Source: Bacteroidia bacterium (GTDB taxonomy: Bacteria > Bacteroidota > Bacteroidia > UBA4408). From it: DNA of 64,000 bases. The notes below the pieces were generated by a model that searched no databases, had not been told where the DNA came from, and saw nothing but the letters and a program-made list of their open reading frames with translations. This document shows, piece by piece, positions 9,470 through 18,602 of this stretch. Each line of letters begins with the position of its first letter. The first letter of the stretch is position 1. Made by a program: the position numbers and the translations under genes. Where the stretch lies: NCBI GenBank assembly GCA_020845635.1, contig JADLFI010000006.1, positions 56,211-120,210 of the forward strand, in the 5' to 3' direction.

Positions 9470-10984
9470 ATGGAAAATGATTTAATAAATTTTGATCTTC
9501 CCAGAGAAACCGGTTCTTCAATAATAAAGGTTATCGGTGTTGGCGGTGGCGGTTGCAATGCAGTCGATCACATGTATCGTCAAGGAATTAAGGGAGTTGA
9601 TTTTATAGTGTGTAACACCGATCAACAAGCTTTAGATAAAAGCCCTGTACCTACCAAAATTGCATTGGGGGCTACCTTAACCGAGGGGCTGGGTGCCGGT
9701 TCAAATCCGGAAGTAGGAAGAAATTCGGCTATCGAAAGCATTGAGGAAGTAAAAAGATATTTGGACAAAAGAACCAAAATGATTTTTATCACTGCCGGAA
9801 TGGGCGGTGGCACAGGTACCGGTGCTGCTCCGGTAATCGCAAAAGCAGCAAAAGATATGGGTATTCTTACAGTTGCCATAGTTACAATTCCGTTTGGCTT
9901 CGAAGGAAGAAGAAGAAAGGCACAGGCCGAAACTGGAATAGAAGAACTTAAAGCAAATGTTGATACTCTACTTATAATTTGCAATGATAAGCTTAGAGAG
10001 ATATACGGAAATCTAAAAATGACAGAGGCCTTTGGAAATGCCGATAATGTACTAACTACAGGAGCTAAGGGTATAGCTGAAATTATTACAGAAAAGTTAC
10101 ACGTTAATACCGATTTTGCTGACATCCAAACAGTATTAAAAGACAGTGGTGTTGCAATTATGGGTAGTGCTGAAGCATCAGGCGAAAACAGAGCTTTACG
10201 CGCTGTAGAAATGGCTATGAACTCTCCGCTGTTGAACGATAGTGATATTAAAGGTGCCAGACATGTTTTATTGAATATTAAGTGTGGTGGTGGTGAGAAT
10301 GAAATTGATTTTGATGAGTTTGGAGAAATTACCGACTATCTTCAAGAGGCGGCAGGAGGAACTGCTGAAGTTATTCAAGGATGGGGTATAGATGAGACTT
10401 TGGAAGATAAAGTAGTTGTAACCATTATCGCCACCGGTTTCGTAAATAAAAATATGGGAAATAAAGAGTCAGCTCCAATACCAAGCAGAAAAGTCTTGTC
10501 CTTAAATGATGATGTTAAACCAACCCTAACCCCCAACCCTGTAAATGAAAAAAGCAATACAGTGTCCGAGCCTATATTAGTAAATAAAGCCGGTATCCTT
10601 GATAAGGCTGAAGAAGCAACAGGTGTTATTAGTAGTGTTGAGCAAAATACTCAGAAAGTAGAAACCAATGAAGTGGATTTTAACAACGAGGAGCCTGTAC
10701 TTAAAATTAATAATGAAAATACAATTACCACTGAGGAAAATTCGGAACAAATAAAAAGGGCGGCCGATAGAGTGGCCAGATTGAAGGATTTTAACTTTAA
10801 GTTGGCAAAAAATAATTTACATGAAATGGAGAACACTCCGGCATACAAAAGAAAAAATGTTCCTTTAGATAATACAACTCACTCCTCAGCCTCTCAAGTA
10901 TCAAGATATACCCTATCTGAAGGTGAGGATAAGAAAATAGAAATAAAACCTAACAATTCGTTTTTACATGATAATGTTGATTGA
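9470..10984 (+). CDS. ftsZ: Cell division protein FtsZ
   Basis: Tubulin-like GTPase that forms the Z ring. The 504-residue protein has the GTP-binding signature GGGTGTGAAPV within the N-terminal ~320 residues, then a long acidic linker (~325-450). A conserved C-terminal peptide, TPAYKRKNVPL (456-466), is followed by a ~38-residue extra tail ending SFLHDNVD. In most bacteria the C-terminal peptide is at the very end; the additional tail after it is, to my knowledge, typical of Bacteroidota. It is the last gene of the cluster and is followed by a strong terminator. Confidence 0.97.
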   Translation: MENDLINFDLPRETGSSIIKVIGVGGGGCNAVDHMYRQGIKGVDFIVCNTDQQALDKSPVPTKIALGATLTEGLGAGSNPEVGRNSAIESIEEVKRYLDKRTKMIFITAGMGGGTGTGAAPVIAKAAKDMGILTVAIVTIPFGFEGRRRKAQAETGIEELKANVDTLLIICNDKLREIYGNLKMTEAFGNADNVLTTGAKGIAEIITEKLHVNTDFADIQTVLKDSGVAIMGSAEASGENRALRAVEMAMNSPLLNDSDIKGARHVLLNIKCGGGENEIDFDEFGEITDYLQEAAGGTAEVIQGWGIDETLEDKVVVTIIATGFVNKNMGNKESAPIPSRKVLSLNDDVKPTLTPNPVNEKSNTVSEPILVNKAGILDKAEEATGVISSVEQNTQKVETNEVDFNNEEPVLKINNENTITTEENSEQIKRAADRVARLKDFNFKLAKNNLHEMENTPAYKRKNVPLDNTTHSSASQVSRYTLSEGEDKKIEIKPNNSFLHDNVD

Positions 10985-11004
10985 GAACTAAGGGGGATTA
11001 AACC

Positions 11005-11034
11005 AAAAAGGCAGGTCAATTGACCTGCCTTTTT
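11005..11034. terminator. Intrinsic terminator after ftsZ, probably bidirectional
   Basis: A perfect 30-base palindrome made of two 15-base arms (AAAAAGGCAGGTCAA and its complement). The A-run on one side and T-run on the other let it work in both directions. It sits between the convergent ftsZ (+) and the small secreted gene (-), 20 bases after the ftsZ stop. Confidence 0.85.
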
Positions 11035-11067
11035 GATTATTAACCAATCAATCTAACAATGTAATAT

Positions 11068-11439
11068 TTATTTGGTGGATTTATTATTTGTTTTATTCTC
11101 TTTGTATCTTTTATCAGGCGTACCATCCATTTTAAGCGTTTTATTGGATTTATATCTTTTATCAGGCGTACCATCCTTCTTCAAAATTGGTTTACTCCCG
11201 GTTGTGGTTGAGTTACCGTTGGCTTTTTGATTTACTTCTGTTTTGCTTGCAGGGGTTTTTGTAGCCTGTGTACTTCTTTCTTGCTTGGCCTCGGCAGACA
11301 CAGGTTTTACAGTGGTTTTCACTGGCGTAAGCTTAACATTGGTAGGGGGCTGTGTTTCCTTAGTAGCGTTTTGGGCGTAGGAAAACTGCAGAGCAGCTAT
11401 CATTAAGGCAGCTAACACTGAAAATAATTTCTTTTTCAT
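11068..11439 (-). CDS. Small secreted basic protein with DGTPDKRYK repeats
   Basis: A 123-residue protein of unknown function. Residues 1-22 form a clear Sec signal peptide (MKKKLFSVLA start, cleavage expected after SYA). The mature part is low-complexity, rich in Lys, Thr, Asn and Pro. It ends in two near-identical 15-residue units, LKKDGTPDKRYKSNK (86-100) and LKMDGTPDKRYKENK (102-116). No cysteines or membrane segments follow the signal, so it should be periplasmic or exported. It is convergent with ftsZ. A TTG-N21-TTAATTTG promoter-like pair lies just upstream (11448-11479). No enzymatic function can be proposed. Confidence 0.8.
   Translation of the reverse strand: MKKKLFSVLAALMIAALQFSYAQNATKETQPPTNVKLTPVKTTVKPVSAEAKQERSTQATKTPASKTEVNQKANGNSTTTGSKPILKKDGTPDKRYKSNKTLKMDGTPDKRYKENKTNNKSTK
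11105..11176. repeat. Short in-gene direct repeat (48-base period)
   Basis: A 24-base string containing TATCTTTTATCAGGCG occurs identically at 11105-11128 and 11153-11176. It encodes the two DGTPDKRYK units of the small secreted protein. Identity at the DNA level suggests a recent duplication or slippage. Confidence 0.8.
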
Positions 11440-11501
11440 TTTATTTACAAATTAATGATTTTTATTAAGATAATTACAAGAATTATGCCATTTATCATAT
11501 A

Positions 11502-13169
11502 TTATGCCAAGCCCGTTACTTTACCATTTACAATATCTATTTGTAAAGCCTGAGGCACTTTTGGTAGTCCGGGCATACGCATAATTTCTCCGGCAACTGC
11601 CACTATAAATCCTGCTCCACGATTAATAATTAAATTTTCAATATTTAATGTAAAATCGCTGGCTACACCATAATTGCTTGCATCATCGCTAAAGGAGTAT
11701 TGGGTTTTGGCAATACAAACCGGAAGGTCTGATAAACCTAATTCATTTATCTTTTTCAATGATGTTTCAGCTTTTTTTGACAGTGATATATCTTTACCGC
11801 GATAAATTTTAGTAACTATTTTTCTTAACTTATCTGGAATAGAATCGTTTAAATCGTAAGTGTGGTTGAGCGGTTTTGATGGCTTTTTCTCAACTACCTC
11901 AACCACCTTGTGAGCCAATGCTACAGCACCCTTTCCACCTTCTGCAAAACCATTGTTTAAGGCAAATTCAGCACCTCTGTCGTTGCACCATTTTTCTACA
12001 TAATCCATTTCTTCTTTAGTGTCAAAGCTATACTGATTAAAAGCCACAATTACACTTTGGCCAAAGTTTTGCATATTTTCCAGATGTCTTTCCAGATTTT
12101 TCAGTCCGGTTTGTAAACCTTTCATGTTAGGATTTTTAATTTCCTCCACAGGGACACCACCATGCATTTTCAAGGCTTGCGATGTGGCCACTAGAACGGT
12201 TGCTTTTGGGGCAATGCCTGCATGGCGGCATTTAATATTCAAAAACTTTTCGGCCCCAAGGTCAGCAGCAAATCCGGCCTCGGTAATGGTATAATCGCTA
12301 AAGGTCATGGCCATTTTTGTTGCAATTACAGAGTTGCAACCATGCGCAATATTGGCAAAAGGTCCGCCATGAACAAAAGCAGCTCCACCTTCAAGTGTTT
12401 GAACCAAATTAGGGTTTAGGGCATCTTTCAGCAATACAGTTATAGCTCCACCAATTCCTAAATCGGCTACTGTAAAAGGTTTGTTATCGGCTGTATATCC
12501 TAACAGAATATTATCAATTCTCTTTCTTAAATCATCCAAGTTTCTTGATAAACAGAAAATAGCCATAATTTCAGAAGCTGCGGTAATATCAAATCCTGCC
12601 TCTTGTGGTATTCCGTTGCTTGAACCGTTTAATCCGCTAACAATATATCGTAACGAGCGGTCGTTAACATCAAGTACTCTTTTCCAGGTAATTTGTTTTA
12701 AGGCTTTACCGGAACTACGATTGTAATATTGATAATTATCCAACAAAGCCGCAATCATATTGTTGGCTGATGTTATGGCATGAAAGTCACCTGTAAAATG
12801 TAAGTTAATATCTTCCATTGGTACTACCTGTGAGTATCCTCCTCCACAAGCCCCACCTTTCATACCAAAGCAAGGCCCCAGCGAAGGCTCGCGAAGCGCA
12901 ACAATAGCATTTTTGCCAATGTGTTTTAAGCCCTGAACCAATGCTACACTCATCGTTGTTTTGCCTATTCCGGCCTTGGTTGGGGTAATGGCAGTTACTA
13001 AAATTAAATTTGATTTTGACACACGCTCTTCATTTATTTCTTCTAAACTAATTTTAGATTTGTAATGACCGTATGGTATGATGTGTTCTGAGGGGATTCC
13101 CAATTCTGAGGCTACATCGCCTATAAGTCTGAGTTTAGCCCCTTGAGCTATTTCTATGTCTGATTTCAT
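11502..13169 (-). CDS. fhs: Formate--tetrahydrofolate ligase
   Basis: ATP-dependent cytosolic enzyme that makes 10-formyl-tetrahydrofolate from formate, feeding one-carbon units to purine and fMet synthesis. The 555-residue length matches the monofunctional family. Visible features are the P-loop [12 protein letters not shown] (61-72), the [21 protein letters not shown] stretch and [12 protein letters not shown]. The C-terminus [13 protein letters not shown] is also typical. It belongs to a folate/nucleotide stretch with folK and a deoxynucleoside kinase on the same strand, though the 109-base gap before it may hold its own promoter. Confidence 0.97.
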   Translation of the reverse strand: MKSDIEIAQGAKLRLIGDVASELGIPSEHIIPYGHYKSKISLEEINEERVSKSNLILVTAITPTKAGIGKTTMSVALVQGLKHIGKNAIVALREPSLGPCFGMKGGACGGGYSQVVPMEDINLHFTGDFHAITSANNMIAALLDNYQYYNRSSGKALKQITWKRVLDVNDRSLRYIVSGLNGSSNGIPQEAGFDITAASEIMAIFCLSRNLDDLRKRIDNILLGYTADNKPFTVADLGIGGAITVLLKDALNPNLVQTLEGGAAFVHGGPFANIAHGCNSVIATKMAMTFSDYTITEAGFAADLGAEKFLNIKCRHAGIAPKATVLVATSQALKMHGGVPVEEIKNPNMKGLQTGLKNLERHLENMQNFGQSVIVAFNQYSFDTKEEMDYVEKWCNDRGAEFALNNGFAEGGKGAVALAHKVVEVVEKKPSKPLNHTYDLNDSIPDKLRKIVTKIYRGKDISLSKKAETSLKKINELGLSDLPVCIAKTQYSFSDDASNYGVASDFTLNIENLIINRGAGFIVAVAGEIMRMPGLPKVPQALQIDIVNGKVTGLA

Positions 13170-13278
13170 TATAGATATATTTAGAAATTATTGAACAATA
13201 ATAATTAAAAGTTAAGCTATTTCCATAATTTATTTCTAAAAATGGAAATGGTCTAAACAAATATTGGCTTAATTTTTT

Positions 13279-13917
13279 TTATTTGGTAAGTGAAATATGA
13301 TTAACCCCACTAGGATAAGGCTTTTCGAGCAAATTAACTATTTGCATAAAGGTTTGATGATTGTGTACAAAATCTATCTGTTGCAAATCAATTACTAGCA
13401 CTTTAAGCTGGGGCATAGCCTGTATAAAACTTAAATAACCCTGTTGAATTTTCTCTAAATATTCGGGCTTTATTTCTTTTTCGTATTCGCGACCTCGTTT
13501 TAAAATATTATGTTGCAGTTGTTCAGTATTTCTGTATAAATATATTAGTAAATCAGGCTTGGGTAATGACGAGGCAATAATCTCAAACAAACGTTGGTAT
13601 AAAAATAGCTCATCTTCTTTCAAATTATTTCCTGCAAAAATCAGACTCTTATAAATAAAATAATCTGCAATTGAAATATTATTAAACAAGTCTAAATTGA
13701 TGAGTTCATTTTTTAATTGTGTATAACGGTCGGCCAAAAAACTTAATTCTAAAGGAAAAGCAAACTTATCGGGAGTTTTGTAGAAATCCGGTAAAAAGGG
13801 ATTGTCAGAAAACTGTTCCAAAATAAGTTTAGCATTAAAATATTTGGCCAGCATAGTGCTAAGTGTAGTTTTACCGGCTCCAATGTTTCCTTCAATGGCA
13901 ATAAAATTATACAACAT
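13279..13917 (-). CDS. Deoxynucleoside kinase
   Basis: Phosphorylates deoxynucleosides for salvage, using ATP. The 212-residue protein starts with the P-loop IEGNIGAGKTTLS, followed by LEQFSDNPFLPDFY and the DRY motif (LADRYTQL) of the dCK/dGK family. A YLYRNTEQLQHNILKRGREYE segment matches the arginine-rich lid region. It lies 9 bases after folK on the same strand. The pairing of folK with this kinase is familiar in Bacteroidota. Base specificity (adenosine, guanosine or cytidine) cannot be read from the sequence. Confidence 0.9.
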   Translation of the reverse strand: MLYNFIAIEGNIGAGKTTLSTMLAKYFNAKLILEQFSDNPFLPDFYKTPDKFAFPLELSFLADRYTQLKNELINLDLFNNISIADYFIYKSLIFAGNNLKEDELFLYQRLFEIIASSLPKPDLLIYLYRNTEQLQHNILKRGREYEKEIKPEYLEKIQQGYLSFIQAMPQLKVLVIDLQQIDFVHNHQTFMQIVNLLEKPYPSGVNHISLTK

Positions 13918-13926
13918 TCTGCAAAA

Positions 13927-14421
13927 TTATAACTTTAAGTTGGTTTCAGTAACAATACTTGTATCGCTACAATTTTTTAGCAATTGTTTGTTACTTTGCT
14001 GTAGCTTGGGATGAATAAAATCAGGGGCAATGTCATTTAAAGGAACTAAAGTAAATCTACGTTGGTGTAAGTACGGATGTGGAATATGTAAGTTTTGCAA
14101 ATCAATAACTTTATTTTGGTAATATAAAATATCAATATCAATAATCCGTGCTCCCCAATGCTCATAATTATCAGGCCTCCCCATTTGTTTTTCTATTTGT
14201 TTAAGAGTCAATAACAAATCTGTTGGTGTTAATGTGCTTTGCACTTGCATAACCATATTTAAAAAATCGGGCTGATGTGTATTGCCCCAAGCAGCAGTAT
14301 GATATATTTTTGATTGGGCAATAATATGAATACTGTTTTTTTGCAATAATTCCTTTGCTCTCCTTAACTGTTCTAAAGGCAAGTTAAGGTTTGAACCTAA
14401 TAATAAATAGGATATAAACAT
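13927..14421 (-). CDS. folK: 2-amino-4-hydroxy-6-hydroxymethyldihydropteridine pyrophosphokinase
   Basis: Transfers pyrophosphate from ATP to 6-hydroxymethyl-7,8-dihydropterin in folate synthesis. The 164-residue protein shows the N-terminal LLGSNLNLP motif, a W-G-N loop (AAWGNTHQPDFLN), and the metal-binding WGARIIDIDILYY region, where the two Asp of DID bind Mg. HPYLHQRRFTLVPL is the conserved C-terminal substrate site. It is the first gene of a folK-kinase pair and is divergent from the methyltransferase at 14494. Confidence 0.95.
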   Translation of the reverse strand: MFISYLLLGSNLNLPLEQLRRAKELLQKNSIHIIAQSKIYHTAAWGNTHQPDFLNMVMQVQSTLTPTDLLLTLKQIEKQMGRPDNYEHWGARIIDIDILYYQNKVIDLQNLHIPHPYLHQRRFTLVPLNDIAPDFIHPKLQQSNKQLLKNCSDTSIVTETNLKL

Positions 14422-14493
14422 TTATGATTAAATAGTGCTTTATTATAACTGCAAAAGTAAATCTAAATTTACAATACCTAGTGAGTATTATAT

Positions 14494-15357
14494 GTGCTTT
14501 CTTTGAAATATACATCTAAATTAAAAAAATTACTACTTGATATTGCTATAAATATATACTTTAGCAATGTGATAAACCGTTTTCGTCAAATATTTGATTA
14601 TTTGGGTTTTTTAATACACTCTTATAATAGTCATGGCATACATTCGCCCTTTGTTTTTAGTCTTTATAACGAAGTACTGAATGTAAAAAAAGAGTATTAT
14701 TGTTTTGAGGAAATAGAAAAATTACGAACTTCTTATTTGAATAATAAACAACTCATTGAGATGCTTGACTACGGAGCAGGTTCGGTATTAGGAAAAAGTA
14801 ATAAACGTAAAATATCTGATATAGCAAATACCTCTTTACAATCTGTAAAACATGCCACCTTGCTTTTTAGACTTGTTGAATATTTTAAACCACAAAATAT
14901 TATTGAGTTGGGGACTTCATTTGGTATTACTACTTGTTACATGGCCGGTGTTTCAAAGCAAATAAAAGTCATAACTATAGAGGGAAACCCTGCTATTGCC
15001 AAAATAGCCCAAATGGGCTTTAATAAATTAAATCTTGATAATATTAAACTAATATGTGGCAGTTTTGAAAATCATTTTGAGGAAGTCTTAAAAGAAACCG
15101 GAACTGTTGATTTTATTTTGTTTGACGGTAACCATCGTTATGAACCAACCATAAGATACTTTAAGCAGGCCTTGAAGTATAAAAACCAACATAGCGTGTT
15201 TATTTTTGATGATATATATTGGTCGCTTGAAATGAAGAAGGCTTGGCAGGAAATAATCCAATCTCCCCAGGTTACTGTAAGTATAGATTTGTTTGATATG
15301 GGGATTGTATTTTTTAAACAAGGTCAGCACAAACAACATTTTAAATTGCGTATATAA
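14494..15357 (+). CDS. Class I SAM-dependent methyltransferase, substrate unknown
   Basis: A 287-residue protein with a Rossmann methyltransferase core. NIIELGTSFGITTCYMAG (~154-171) is the SAM-binding motif I, VITIEGNP motif II, and DFILFDGNHRYEPT resembles the metal-site region of O-methyltransferase-like proteins. The N-terminal part has a conserved-looking HSYNSHGIHSPFVFSLYNEVL segment. The start is uncertain: GTG at 14494 gives the longest form, while GTG at 14569 would begin just before RFRQIFDYL. It stands alone, divergent from folK and followed by a long non-coding gap, so context gives no substrate. Confidence 0.8.
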   Translation: MLSLKYTSKLKKLLLDIAINIYFSNVINRFRQIFDYLGFLIHSYNSHGIHSPFVFSLYNEVLNVKKEYYCFEEIEKLRTSYLNNKQLIEMLDYGAGSVLGKSNKRKISDIANTSLQSVKHATLLFRLVEYFKPQNIIELGTSFGITTCYMAGVSKQIKVITIEGNPAIAKIAQMGFNKLNLDNIKLICGSFENHFEEVLKETGTVDFILFDGNHRYEPTIRYFKQALKYKNQHSVFIFDDIYWSLEMKKAWQEIIQSPQVTVSIDLFDMGIVFFKQGQHKQHFKLRI

Positions 15358-15927
15358 TAATATTGGGTTAAAAATATCACAAAGCAATTGTGAAATTATC
15401 TGTTGAAATGAGTTAAGATGTTATTATCTAACTAAATTAAATGTTTTACATTTGCTTATTTGCCATTCATAATTTTTTCTACGATAAGAATACAAAATAC
15501 TGATTTGAGTATTTCGATTCTTTTCTCAAAATCTTTTCAAACGGTATTGCCGATGTTCTTTATATGCCATCTCTCTATTTGCTTTTATAGCTGTAATTAC
15601 CGCATTTAGTAAACATTAGTTATGGTGGCAATTTGGGAAGTTGATGCGTTATTATTTCTATAAAACTCACTAATAAACTACTTGCTGAAAATTTTTGTTG
15701 ATATGGGAAATGAATTAATGTTAAGTCCGGACAGAACAATTATATGTTAGATTAACTATTTGTTTACATGAGTATTGCTTATAAAATACAGTGATAGTGG
15801 GAATACGGTTTTGAGAACATATAAGGATAGCTTTGTACCCTATTTTGATACAAAAACACAACACTATTTGTAAGACTATGAAAATATAAACAGAAGGAAA
15901 TATGAAGCTTAGGTGTTATTGAAATTA
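15358..15927. other. 570-base gap without a recognisable gene
   Basis: AT-rich and broken by stops in all frames. On the minus strand about 30 sense codons around 15525-15620 (AVITAIKANREMAYKEH and flanks) read like the end of a protein, but I cannot match them to a family. No tRNA, terminator or clear promoter was found. It may be degraded coding sequence. Confidence 0.4.
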
Positions 15928-16854
15928 CTACTTTTTATTATGCTTTAGCACCTCAATAAGTTTATGGTCAAATATCTTAACTCCATTTTGGTTCAGGTGA
16001 TGCGAATCATAAAAATCCAGAGAATCATTTAAATCCACCATCTCATTAAAATTATAATATTTACCGTAGCTTTGCATTAAACTGTCAAAATATGAAGTGT
16101 TTATGTAGCTGCTGTAATTAGCTTTCGGAATAGGAGCATAAACAAGAATTAAATCAATATGATTATTTTTAATCATACTTACTATTTCGTTAAATGTTTT
16201 AAGCTGATAATCGGTAATAGCTATTTTGGTTTTCTCGTATTTTTTGGGCGAGTAATAAGTAATTTTTCTTTCTACAAAACCACCTGGAATATATTTATCA
16301 TCACCTTTCTCTATCGGTTCTTTATACGAATTGTCAATTCCTAATAAGTCGTTCCAATAGCCATAAATTAAGGTGTTATATGTTTTTACATTATTGACTT
16401 TAAAAGCCATCTTTAACGAGTTTAAATCGTTCTTGTCATTAGCAATTAGGTCAAGTGATGACTCAACACCATCGGCCGTAAAAGTATTAGGATAAACCTC
16501 ATAAATAATCAACTTCGGATTTAATGTTTTTAAATACCGGTCAAGTAGAATTTTTGTTTGGGTTGGAGTTTGAGAGCTGGAGCCTAAGTTAAATGACCTT
16601 ATGCCGGCTTCTTCAAAAATTCGAGTATCAAAACCGCGATACGCATGAGATGAACCTAAAAACAATACATCTACGTTTTTATAATTATTGATATCGGCTA
16701 CTCTCGAGTGCAGATGACCGTACGAGCCTTTCCAATAATTAATACTTGGCTTAAATACCGGATGCACAAAGCGCCCAAAGAACAATATCATTACCACATA
16801 AAATACAGCACTTGAAAGAGTAAAAATTAAGAGGGTGTTAAGGAATTTCTTCAT
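15928..16854 (-). CDS. SGNH/GDSL-like protein paired with MBOAT
   Basis: A 308-residue protein with one N-terminal membrane anchor (~6-28) and an extracytoplasmic domain. LFLGSSHAYRGFD (~64-76) looks like SGNH block I, with the Ser of GSSH as candidate nucleophile, and DSHHLNQNG near the C-terminus like block V with the catalytic Asp-His pair. It follows the MBOAT gene by 10 bases on the same strand. In AlgI/AlgJ-, DltB/DltD- or PatA/PatB-type systems a membrane acyltransferase passes acyl groups to such a partner, so transfer of an acyl group to an envelope polymer is likely. The polymer is unknown. Confidence 0.75.
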   Translation of the reverse strand: MKKFLNTLLIFTLSSAVFYVVMILFFGRFVHPVFKPSINYWKGSYGHLHSRVADINNYKNVDVLFLGSSHAYRGFDTRIFEEAGIRSFNLGSSSQTPTQTKILLDRYLKTLNPKLIIYEVYPNTFTADGVESSLDLIANDKNDLNSLKMAFKVNNVKTYNTLIYGYWNDLLGIDNSYKEPIEKGDDKYIPGGFVERKITYYSPKKYEKTKIAITDYQLKTFNEIVSMIKNNHIDLILVYAPIPKANYSSYINTSYFDSLMQSYGKYYNFNEMVDLNDSLDFYDSHHLNQNGVKIFDHKLIEVLKHNKK

Positions 16855-16864
16855 GGCTAACCGG

Positions 16865-18316
16865 TTAAAATTGGAAATAAATAAACGGAGACTCTACCGA
16901 AGGCATAAACAATCCAATGGCAAAAACTATTAGAGCATAAAAAGCCCATCTAGTTATTCTGGGCCATTTATGACCAATATAAGCAATGGCATATTGTTGT
17001 TCTCTACCTTTCCATTCTACCAGTAAAAATGCTATAACCAGTACAATTACAGCAACAGATTTCTTTATATCTGTATAATGAGGTAAACTAAATATTGAAG
17101 AAGAAAATATTTGTGAAATAATCTGTATGGCATGGCTTAAACTTTCTGCTCTGAAAAAAATCCAGGCAAACACCGTTAACGCAAAGGTAATAGCCATTTG
17201 CATAAATTCTTTAAGAGTTGGCATTAATTTACCTTGAGCCACAATTTCCATATTATTTCTATTATTGTTAGTTAACAATAAGGGTAAAAAATAAATAGCA
17301 TTTAAAGCTCCCCAAATAATAAATGTCCAGTTAGCGCCATGCCAAAAACCGCTTACAATAAAAATAATAAAAGTATTGCGCACTTTCATCCAAGTTCCGC
17401 CTTTGCTACCACCTAAGGGTATATATAAATAGTCTCTGAACCAGCTCGACAGAGAAATATGCCAACGTCTCCAAAACTCAGCAATATCTCTGGAGAAATA
17501 CGGATAAGCAAAATTACGCAGTAGCTCAACACCAAACAAGCGTGCCGTACCCAAGGCTATGTCGGAGTATCCCGAGAAATCACCATAAATTTGGAAAGTG
17601 AAAAAAATAGCCCCAACAAATAATGTACTTCCCGAATAGTCGGCCGAATGATTAAAAATATGATTGGCATATTCCGCACAATTGTCAGCAATAACAATCT
17701 TTTTAAACAAGCCCCAGAGTATTTGCCTTAAGCCGTCAACTGCGCGTAAGTAATCAAAGTGCCGTTGCTTTTTAATTTGTGGAAGCAAATGCGTAGCTCT
17801 TTCAATTGGTCCTGCCACCAATAAAGGGAAGAAACTAACAAACACGGCATAATCAACAAAATTACGCTCGGCTTTAATACGGTTTTTGTAAATATCAATA
17901 ACATACGATAGTCCATGAAAGGTATAAAATGAAATCCCAACAGGTAAAATTACACTTAGTGTCCAAGGATTTACTTTAAAACCAAACCCGCCTAAAAGCT
18001 CGGCAAAAGACTCTGCAAAGAAATTGTAATATTTAAATATACCAAGAAAACCAAGATTAACGATAATACTGAGCCAAAACCAAAATTTCTTTTTTGAATG
18101 GTTTAAGGCATCCTGCATTTTAAGCCCTGTAAAAAAATCCAATAGGGTAGAAAACACAAGCAAGAACAAAAAGCGCCAATCCCAACATGAATAGAAAAAA
18201 TAGCTTGAAACAAGCAGCAAGGCATTTTGAAGCTTCAAACTTTTGTTAGCAACAAACCAATATAATACAAAAACAATGGGTAAAAAAATGGCAAAATCAA
18301 TGGAGTTAAAAAGCAT
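16865..18316 (-). CDS. MBOAT-family membrane O-acyltransferase (AlgI/DltB-like)
   Basis: A 483-residue polytopic protein that would carry acyl groups across the membrane for modification of an envelope or exported polymer. MBOAT hallmarks are present: FWRRWHISLSSWFRDYLYIPLGG in the middle, and SGFWHGANWTFIIWGALNA, whose His is the conserved catalytic residue of the family. The N-terminal DFAIFLPIVFVLYW and the FGLLGIFKYYNFF-type helix are also usual. It is the first gene of a two-gene unit with the SGNH-like protein. The nearest families are alginate acetylase AlgI and relatives; the real substrate is open. Confidence 0.92.
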   Translation of the reverse strand: MLFNSIDFAIFLPIVFVLYWFVANKSLKLQNALLLVSSYFFYSCWDWRFLFLLVFSTLLDFFTGLKMQDALNHSKKKFWFWLSIIVNLGFLGIFKYYNFFAESFAELLGGFGFKVNPWTLSVILPVGISFYTFHGLSYVIDIYKNRIKAERNFVDYAVFVSFFPLLVAGPIERATHLLPQIKKQRHFDYLRAVDGLRQILWGLFKKIVIADNCAEYANHIFNHSADYSGSTLFVGAIFFTFQIYGDFSGYSDIALGTARLFGVELLRNFAYPYFSRDIAEFWRRWHISLSSWFRDYLYIPLGGSKGGTWMKVRNTFIIFIVSGFWHGANWTFIIWGALNAIYFLPLLLTNNNRNNMEIVAQGKLMPTLKEFMQMAITFALTVFAWIFFRAESLSHAIQIISQIFSSSIFSLPHYTDIKKSVAVIVLVIAFLLVEWKGREQQYAIAYIGHKWPRITRWAFYALIVFAIGLFMPSVESPFIYFQF

Positions 18317-18602
18317 CTTATCTTTTGGTCAATTTTATATTTTTAGATGAATTGAATAAACACATATCCAACCACCAAACTATTATAAAGTCTTTAAGAA
18401 CACTCAAACAAATAAAGTCCCAAAAACTGCGCTGCAATTATACATAAATTTGTGGAAAATATAGTATAGTTTTAAGTGTACGGGTGATAGTTTGATTAAC
18501 AATAAATAATAATATCAATTATACTCTAATCTATACAATTGATAGTTGGAGTATTATGGAATATATTCAAAAAATTCTCATCTTTGCGCGTATTTATAAG
18601 TT

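Noticed and set aside
9622..10125. Long minus-strand open frame inside ftsZ (167 codons)
   Set aside because: It lies wholly within ftsZ and is a by-product of its codon usage; its translation resembles no protein.
15525..15620. Minus-strand codons reading AVITAIKANREMAYKEH, considered as a transposase remnant
   Set aside because: Only about 30 codons, without any transposase motif or terminal inverted repeat. I could not link it to an IS family.
18513..18544. Inverted repeat TATCAATT / AATTGATA upstream of the SDR gene, considered as an operator
   Set aside because: Short AT-only arms with a 16-base spacer, no adjacent regulator gene and no second copy. It was left as a remark only.
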